From: Sycobia sp. Sy_11
Taxonomy: Eukaryota; Arthropoda; Insecta; Hymenoptera; Epichrysomallidae
NCBI GenBank assembly: GCA_018907035.1
Contig: JACCIC010000001.1
Location: 1,651,501-1,715,500, forward strand
Direction of reading: 5' to 3'
DNA: 64,000 nt
The stretch's first letter is position 1. Each line of letters begins with the position of its first letter. Of this stretch, positions 56,836 through 64,000 are shown piece after piece. A model generated the notes under the pieces. That model was not told the origin of the DNA. It searched no databases and saw nothing but the letters and a program-made list of their open reading frames with translations. A program made the translations under genes and the position numbers.

Positions 56836-59296
56836 GTATTTATTTATTATTTTATTTGATAGATGTTCATATTTCTATATATCGATGTTTTCATGAAAGT
56901 ACATTATAGATATTAATTGCTTATAACAGATTTATGTAAGCTTAAAATTTAACTTTTGGGAAAAAGCTATCGTCACACATTTATAGTAATCATTAGATTT
57001 TTTGAAATTCAAAAAAAAAAACATTAGAGAAGCGCGTAAGTCCAGCATTAGTCAAGTTCCAAGTTTTTTTATTATTCAGACGGTTGCTTTTTGCTCACAT
57101 GTCGTTTTTCAATTAGTACCCAGTTTTTAGTGAATCTTTACTGTTTGATGAGTTCTTGAATTATTTTAAATATTTTTGAAATAAAGAGTCACAATAAACA
57201 AACCAGAAGAATCGATGTTTTTTATATCTTCATATTGAATTCTAAGCTCTCTATGAAATTTCTTTTGAATGTATTTGAACTTTCTCACATAAAAAAATGT
57301 TCGCAATGAAACACGAAATAAACCGATGTACCTTTTTTTTTATTTTCAGATCAAGGGAATCGTATATAGCTAGGAACAAACGAAAACTAATTTTTGGATC
57401 ATTTTTCCAATTTAAAGAGGTAAAACGCAAAGTTCATATCATTTTCTGCTAATATTATGCCAACGATTCAATAAATTACTGCTTTTCAGCTGTAAAATGA
57501 GATCTTGAAAGTCTCAAAATTCGTAGGACAGCCGAAGTTAGAAGATAAGTAATGAGCGCGGCTCGACCCGATGCGTAACTATACAAGATATGCACAGCAA
57601 ATTATCTCGAATTCCAATAAAATTTAAAAATTATTCGTTAAATTTCTTAATAAGTATATAGTAATGTATGCTAATATTCACTCTAACGTCTTGAAATAAA
57701 TAGTTGTAGAATTCTAGCAAATGGTAAAATGCTTTTTCTTCAGAATGATATCTTATATGTTAGATTATCTTCAACAAAAGAGTACCATTGAAAAAAAATA
57801 GGCGCACACCAGCCAAAAATTGTAACTGTTTTTGCACTTTGTAATTTTTTATAATACTTTTGTAAACTTTATAAATTTTCCAAAAACAGCTAAAAAGCGA
57901 ATCCTTACTGATTAAATTGTTAATTACTAAATTTCCTGATTCCTTTTGTAAAATTCATTTGACAGATTGGAATTTGACGTGAATTTAGCGGAGCCGTAAA
58001 CCTCGATATTTGCAACGAGACCAAACGTGATAGCTGGCTCCTTTGTAGACTAACTCGTGTATAAAGTCGAATGTAAAATAATTAGACTAGAGGTTCGTGT
58101 AAATTGAAAAGACACTTATTATTATATTTAATTAGTTTTTCTACTAAGTTCATCCCGTGTAGCTAAAAAATATGGTTTAAAAGCGAACATTCTACACTTT
58201 CTATAGATTTATTTATGGTGATAAGAACGTTATGTAAATTACTGGAAAAATACATGACATCAGTCATAAATATCTTCTAAAGGAAAATTATAGATCGTGA
58301 AAAAGAAGTAATCTAAGTTGCTAATTTAACTGGTGAGAAAAAGCATTTTGAAAATAATAGTATATATATTGCATTAAATATGCGGTTTATATCTATATAA
58401 GGCAAGTCATGCTTCTTTGAAAAAGATTTATTTAACTATTTTATATAGAATTTAAAGATCTAAATGAAAATCTAAGTACTCGAGCGTACAACTTTTAAAC
58501 TTTTGATTGACAATTTTCAATGCAAGACAATTCTGATTATTAAAAGAAGTAAATTAATTCTGTTTATTAGAATTTGAAGTACTTTTGTGATTTACAGTTG
58601 AATCAGATAGTTATTCAAAATAAACGTAGTATTTATAAAGATTGGAAAAAATCAGTTGGCATTGAAAATAAATTAGAAAGGTTGTTACATTAATTTTTAT
58701 ATGTTATTCAAGTAAATATTAAAAAATAAAAAACAAGAAATTTTATTATTATAGCATCTGTTTACCTCAGGAGTCCTGCTTGAATTATCACTTTTTTTTT
58801 AGATACAATGCTATTATCGATTGATTATTCTTAATAATTATTCTTTCTAATATACAATTTGAAATGTTTAATGTGTATAAATTCAATTTCACAGCTATTG
58901 ATTGATAAAGTTATGGATTATATGACTTCAACTGGATAAACGTAACTCAAAATTGTTTGAAATAATTATCAAATTACTTTTTTATATTATTGAATTTTAA
59001 TTGCAAATTAACAAATAAAATTTATCATTATATTTTTGCATATTACACTGAAGTACTAAATCAGGTATAAAAAATAGAAAACTTGATTTTATCTAGGAAA
59101 TCTATTATCTGCATAATGTTATCATTTATAAAAAGCATATTTATATTTAAGTTCATTAAGAAATTCAGTTACAAAATTCTACACAAGCAAATAACAAAAA
59201 TAAAATTATTTGAAGTACATCGGTGTAATTTTAAAAACGAAAAATTGCCAGTTGATATCGTTACAAATATAATTTGCTTCATATTAATTTTGTTCA

Positions 59297-59324
59297 AAAA
59301 TAAATAAATAAATAAATAAATAAA
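59297..59324. repeat. (AAAT)n microsatellite
   Basis: Seven tetranucleotide units. Confidence 0.95.
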
Positions 59325-60629
59325 ACCCCAATCTATTCTGTCGTACAAATTTTTTATCGAGCATCTTTTCGCTATTTAGTATCTTACATATATCTTAGAT
59401 TATTTAGAACGACTAAAGTACACGAAATAATCTGGAACTGTTCGGTATGTAAATGAAAATTATAAACTGTCGAGCTTTGTGCTTAGTTTCACGGACTTTT
59501 CTCCGGCATTTATTATCTTCAATGCATTATAGACTTATTAAATTTATCCAATAATTTATTTTTCTATATATTATTGACGTGCAATTTTCTGTATTAATCA
59601 ATGTTGATGATGAAAAAACCAAATACTAGTTTACTCCCTTAATACTGTTCTCTTATTTTTTTTTAGAAATTGTGTATAATTATGTTATGTGTTAACTCCT
59701 ACACACTGGTACTTTTATTTTCTTCTTCTTTGAACTCGTCTATTCACTTGGAAAACTTATAATTAATAGCAGCGAAGAGATCGAGATAATACTACATGTT
59801 TAATATCAACTCTCGTAATTAATATTCCAGCATATTATAACATCCGTGACTTCTTGACAACTGCCGTATAATTCCCGAGTCACGGCTTCTCTGGCAAATA
59901 AAACGTCAAACTAATTATTAATAAAGACGCGCAATAAATAAAGTTTTTCCTCTGTTTTTTTCTCTCTCATTCTTCGAGACTGAGTTTAATATGTACGCGA
60001 AACAAAGCACACGTCAAGATAAGCTTACAGCATCAATGATGAGAATGAGAAAACAAATCAGTCCGTGGAAGTAATTGCTTCACTCCCGTTCAAAAGTACG
60101 AGTCTTAATTTCTACAGCTGGTATCGGTTATATCACTTAAGATTGGCAATTATAATGGAAATTAAAATAGAACAAATGTTGGTTCCACTGATCAAAAAAG
60201 GTAAATGTCTAAATGCTTCATTGCGAGCTAGATCCCTTAAAATTCGGCTCTAATATTAGATGCTCAGATGAATCATTATTTTCATATAATTAGTAACTTA
60301 TTGATGATATCTCTAACAAAACTTCGATGTACAATTGTTCACTGGTCCTATATATTCTCCTCGATACGTCCACGAATAGCAATTTGCGAAAGATTCGAAT
60401 AAAATCATTGAATAAAAGATTTGAAAAAAAAATTTTTCAATAAAAATGTAAAAAAGTACAATTTTTAAGTACAATATAAGGCTCAGATCGATCTCTTTAT
60501 TTATATTTTTCGGAAGAAGGTACTAATAGCCTCGACCATAACGTTAATCGAAGATTGTAAAAAAAAATGATCACTCAAACTTTATTCTGCATTTTTATTC
60601 TACACTAAACTCAGCTAAACAGTTTAGTT

Positions 60630-60663
60630 CCGAAGGATGAACCGTAGCGGTTCGAAACGTCGG
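60630..60663 (+). other. Two-stem hairpin with GAAACG core
   Basis: Outer CCGA / TCGG and inner AACCG-TAG-CGGTT stems, joined by AGGATG on one side and CGAAACG on the other. It resembles the CTGAAGA-stem-CGAAACG hairpins seen repeatedly in animal genomes and, loosely, a hammerhead-ribozyme core. No reverse transcriptase lies next to it. Confidence 0.45.
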
Positions 60664-61283
60664 ACAGCAAAGGTGAATCTAAATTTAAGGTGGTGGGGGC
60701 AGATCGGTTGTTCTTTATTAACATAGAATATTGTTTTTATTATTTTTATTTTATTTATTATTTTATTTTTAGTTTTATTTTATTATTAATTTTATTTTTA
60801 TTTTTGTTTTTAATTTTTAATACAATTTATTGTGGTAATAACTTTTATTTCAGATTCTTCGGGGGTGAATATAAACAAGGGCAGTCTGACTGTCATTATT
60901 TTAGCTAATATATTCTATTATAAAGACTGTAATACCGATAAAAATATTTGTTAACTTAATTCGGAACAGTTCACATAAGTACAATTTTTAATTCTCATTC
61001 TATTCTCATTATGTTTTGTTTAACATTTAAACGCAACAAGAGCTCTGTTACTTTAACGAAATTATCTTTGATATCTTACAATTAATAAAACAATCTGAGA
61101 ACTATATAGTTGAAAAGATGAAAGATGTATCTTGCCAATGTTGTATAGAGTTTTAAGCTAGTGCTTGATAAAAAGATATTTACATGCATTAGCCATATTT
61201 TTCGCCTGAAGCTTGAAAATAACGATACCATCAGATACCTGTTTTTAATGAGACCCCATTCAAAATGAAAACTGTGCGGAAAG
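60664..61283. other. Intergenic, T/A-rich with a TTTTA-rich tract at 60731-60820
   Basis: No gene is seen. Confidence 0.5.
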
Positions 61284-61358
61284 GTTTGAAATTGAATTTT
61301 GCTACAAATAATATCTAAACGTGGGTCTGTGCGAAAATTCAAACAGGATCGTCGGGCA

Positions 61359-61487
61359 ACCATGAAGACTTTTCACCGCGACTCTTACAGCGAAGATGTC
61401 ACAATGATTAGTATAATCACAGTAAGTGGTATAGTTTTCATTGTCGCAATGAGTGGACATCTCAACAAAAAGCCCTCGAGGCAATAA
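61359..61487 (+). CDS. Possible small membrane ORF (low support)
   Basis: An ATG at 61362 opens 41 codons, MKTFHRDSYSEDV then a hydrophobic MISIITVSGIVFIVAM segment and a basic tail GHLNKKPSRQ. The frame is open further upstream to 61299. It could be a last exon with a single membrane span or a chance ORF; no splice-linked partner was found. Confidence 0.2.
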   Translation, partial: TMKTFHRDSYSEDVTMISIITVSGIVFIVAMSGHLNKKPSRQ

Positions 61488-61604
61488 ATTAACTTTACAA
61501 CTTTCCTGTGGCGTTGTCGACCAAACTAAAAATACATATTCAATGCGAAAGTTATGAAGATATATTGCGGCTGTTGGTCATCTGTAGCCGATTGTGAACT
61601 CGGT

Positions 61605-61618
61605 GATATATATATATA

Positions 61619-61665
<47 letters not shown>

Positions 61666-61666
61666 A
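61605..61666. repeat. (TA)n microsatellite, one interruption
   Basis: About 30 TA units with a TTTATA break at 61621. Confidence 0.97.
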
Positions 61667-64000
61667 TAAAATAATAATAAATTTATTCATGATATTGACT
61701 AAGATAAAATTTGTATGAATCCTGAGTAATTTTAATTGTACGAATTCTCGTGCATTACCATTTACAGTTTCATTCATGCATTACCATTTAAACGCAATTC
61801 ATGCACCAATAGGTAGGTTGGCTTCGTGTGGCATATAATGCCAGACCGTACAGGACAGCCGAGAAGGACGCGCGCACGACGCACATCTATGCAAGTCTTT
61901 TTCTCATCGAGGAAAACGTCGATAATACATCAAATTTTCTATTTCCATTATCATAATAAATAAATGCACGATTTTAGGTATTATTTATTGTATTAAGGAT
62001 ATGTTATGCTTCGCGTGCCAAGAGAGCACGGATAGAACTCCCTCGAACACGCTCAGCGAAAATTTACGTATCTTTAATTGGTAATTCCAATACCAGAGCA
62101 ACGAGTCACGGCGGGAGCGTCCCAACAATTTTCGTTATTTACGAGCATCGGAGACTCGATAACTCCATTATTATGTGGCTTTTTCGCGATAAAAGTGCCG
62201 CACCGCAACAGGATCCATTGTTTTCCGTTCGCAAGCTTTGCCCGATGAAAAGATTTTTGCCCAATGCGCGTCTCTGCCCGCGTAATTTTGCAAACGATTC
62301 TGCGCGTCGCCGGTTAAAAATCCAAAGCGGGAAGCCGGTTTGTAAGAAAAAAGCCAACAAATAATAAACATGCTTAACTATATTCACTCCTGTAACGTTT
62401 TCAATCATGTAGATTAGATCACATATCTATTAAGATGTTCGCGCAAGCTTTTGTATATACATGAAAAACAAAAATTATTTTGTATCATAATTCATCCATT
62501 TTACCAATAAATTACTCTTTGCAGTTTTATTCTGTTATTTCCGGCTTAACTGGTTTTTCTTCTCTCATCGACCGTGAAAGCTCGTTATAAGCAATGCAAT
62601 CATGCGCTTACAACGCGACAATGCGCACATACCATATGCTTTTCTCGTAGGTGTCGTTATTTTCATTACAGATGCCACACTCTGACCGTACACTTTTACC
62701 GCAATCTGGCGTGGTTATTCAACTTTTTCCGCGCTTACCGCTGTCGGATTCGCGCGCGCATTATATGAAAGTTTGAATCGAACGTTATTACTCTTTAGAA
62801 TGTATCGGTTTGTGTTTGAAAAGCTCATGTGTGTATGTACATGCCGTATTAGTAAACGGAAGATTAAACAGAGTAACCAATCGTCTATTGCAATTATTGT
62901 AAACTAAATAATTATTGTAATACCTTTTATGAAATCTGTAAATTGACAATCAACTCACGGTATTGGCAATAAAAAAAAAACACAGTATCAGTTTTACATT
63001 CAAAAAACTGTTATGTACCAGGATAAGCGCGTCAATATCAATATGGTACATTGTGGAAATTGTGAAAGTTTATAAGTAGTCGTTGGATGAACGTGTAGAA
63101 GACTTATAAAGAACCTAATAGATCGTATGCTAATACATGCTTGTTGATGAAGATACACACGCGATAGATATTAATCCCGAGCAGATATATTGCGTAATTC
63201 GAACATGTAAATAAAAAATAAAACTGCGCGTTTTCAAAAATCATCCGTACAGCGAGTTCTTATCCGATATTCAATTAACTATTTTAAATATCTTTAGAAT
63301 TAGAGAATAAGTTATTCTCTTACGGACTGCAGATTTACTTTTCTAAGCTCTCAGGTGCGCGTCGTCTGACTCGTTGCGCACGTTACTACTTGCACGCGCG
63401 AGCTTTATCTGTACGAATCGTTATGCATAATTTGTCTGTTTGGCCATGCTATTTACTACTTGCACTTGTCGACTTTATATACAGATATTTTATATATAAG
63501 TGTAACATATACTTTATATTCATAAGGGTAAGAGTAACGGACATATAGAAATAACGAGAAAAATTGCGATCACTCCTAATAACTCGCTAATATTTGTTTT
63601 TACTTAATTTTAATTTTTTAGGTCGATATGATTTATTAGCTATTTAAAATTTATGTTTTTATACACTTTCATGTGCATTCAGTTTATTGGCATCAATAAT
63701 GTGTTGTTTCAAAATATAAAATTTTATAATTCATAAGTATAATAATTATATAGTATAATATTATATAGTATAAATATAATATAAATAAGTTTAATAATTA
63801 TAAGTCGCTCGAAGCCTAAATAATAAGTTAACAAAAATAATACAAAAAAAAGGTTTGTTTATTTATTCAAAGAAAACTTCATTGGATAGCGGGACCGTTA
63901 GAAAGTATTGTACTCGTATACTAGTCTCTATGTAAAAGTTTTTTTGAAAAAGAGCGACAATAAATTTATTCGCGTTTGCTTTATGAATTCATCTAGAACT
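61667..64000. other. Intergenic with a mid-GC stretch at 62000-62350
   Basis: 62000-62350 and 62560-62770 are less AT-rich than average; no ORF with a recognised domain or splice partners. Could be regulatory DNA of a gene beyond the window. Confidence 0.45.

Larger units (their letters stand above)
52447..60629. other. AT-rich intergenic upstream of the ABCG gene
   Basis: No gene is supported over 8 kb. The ABCG promoter and any 5' UTR exons must lie here, but no element was fixed. Confidence 0.5.

Noticed and set aside
1..64000. CRISPR arrays, bacterial operons, telomeric TTAGG arrays or rRNA genes
   Set aside because: Looked for and not seen; the window is eukaryotic chromosomal DNA.

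Overview
The window looks like an AT-rich chromosomal segment from an insect, most probably an aculeate hymenopteran such as an ant. The reasons are a dense load of mariner elements of several subfamilies (one very close to the mauritiana type known from ants), short exons with GT-AG introns, long AT microsatellites and isolated GC-rich islands. No species can be assigned from sequence alone. Only about 4 kb is clear host coding sequence; the rest is decayed transposons, duplicated flanks and AT-rich intergenic DNA.

Host genes. (1) Three paralogous three-exon genes on the minus strand (A 6628-7514, B 13677-14955, C 39227-40470) encode secreted RNase T2-fold proteins of about 246-248 aa. All three have lost every catalytic histidine, while the signal peptide, six cysteines, intron positions and even the 535-nt length of exon 2 are kept. 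They are apparently intact pseudoenzymes from repeated duplication of a unit that includes about 1 kb of upstream DNA. (2) A four-exon gene at 35083-36225 on the plus strand would encode a 100-aa secreted cysteine-containing protein; a decayed duplicate lies near 24970 in a partly duplicated segment (about 24100-28100 against 34190-37630). (3) An ABCG1/4-like half-transporter (50584-52407, minus strand) has its whole 607-aa coding sequence in one exon and a consensus splice donor just after the stop.

Region by region. 1-6.3 kb: four mariner copies and two copies of a tRNA-derived SINE. 6.6-8.4 kb: RNase T2 gene A and flank. 9.4-12.4 kb: an (AG)n tract, a lone LTR with a tRNA-Lys primer-binding site, and a foldback/MITE-like element with long terminal inverted repeats and internal tandem repeats. 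13.7-17.8 kb: gene B, its flank interrupted by a SINE, an unclassified repeat and a mariner. 18.3-24.2 kb: a mariner, an internally deleted Ty1/copia element and a non-LTR ORF1 fragment. 24.1-28.1 kb: duplicated segment, long inverted repeats, a large LTR-like insertion and a 522-bp TIR element. 29.3 kb: a cluster of strong hairpins. 31.2-32.7 kb: two mariner fragments. 34-37.6 kb: the functional-looking duplicate segment. 39-41 kb: gene C. 41.7-50.5 kb: repeat fragments, GC-rich islands and microsatellites. 50.6-52.4 kb: ABCG gene. 52.4-64 kb: AT-rich intergenic DNA in which no gene is confidently seen.

How the pieces relate. The host genes do not form a pathway visible from sequence; the RNase T2-like genes and the 100-aa protein are secreted and multiply by local duplication, which fits a rapidly evolving extracellular role, but that is inference. 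All exon models were read by eye from splice consensus and paralog comparison.
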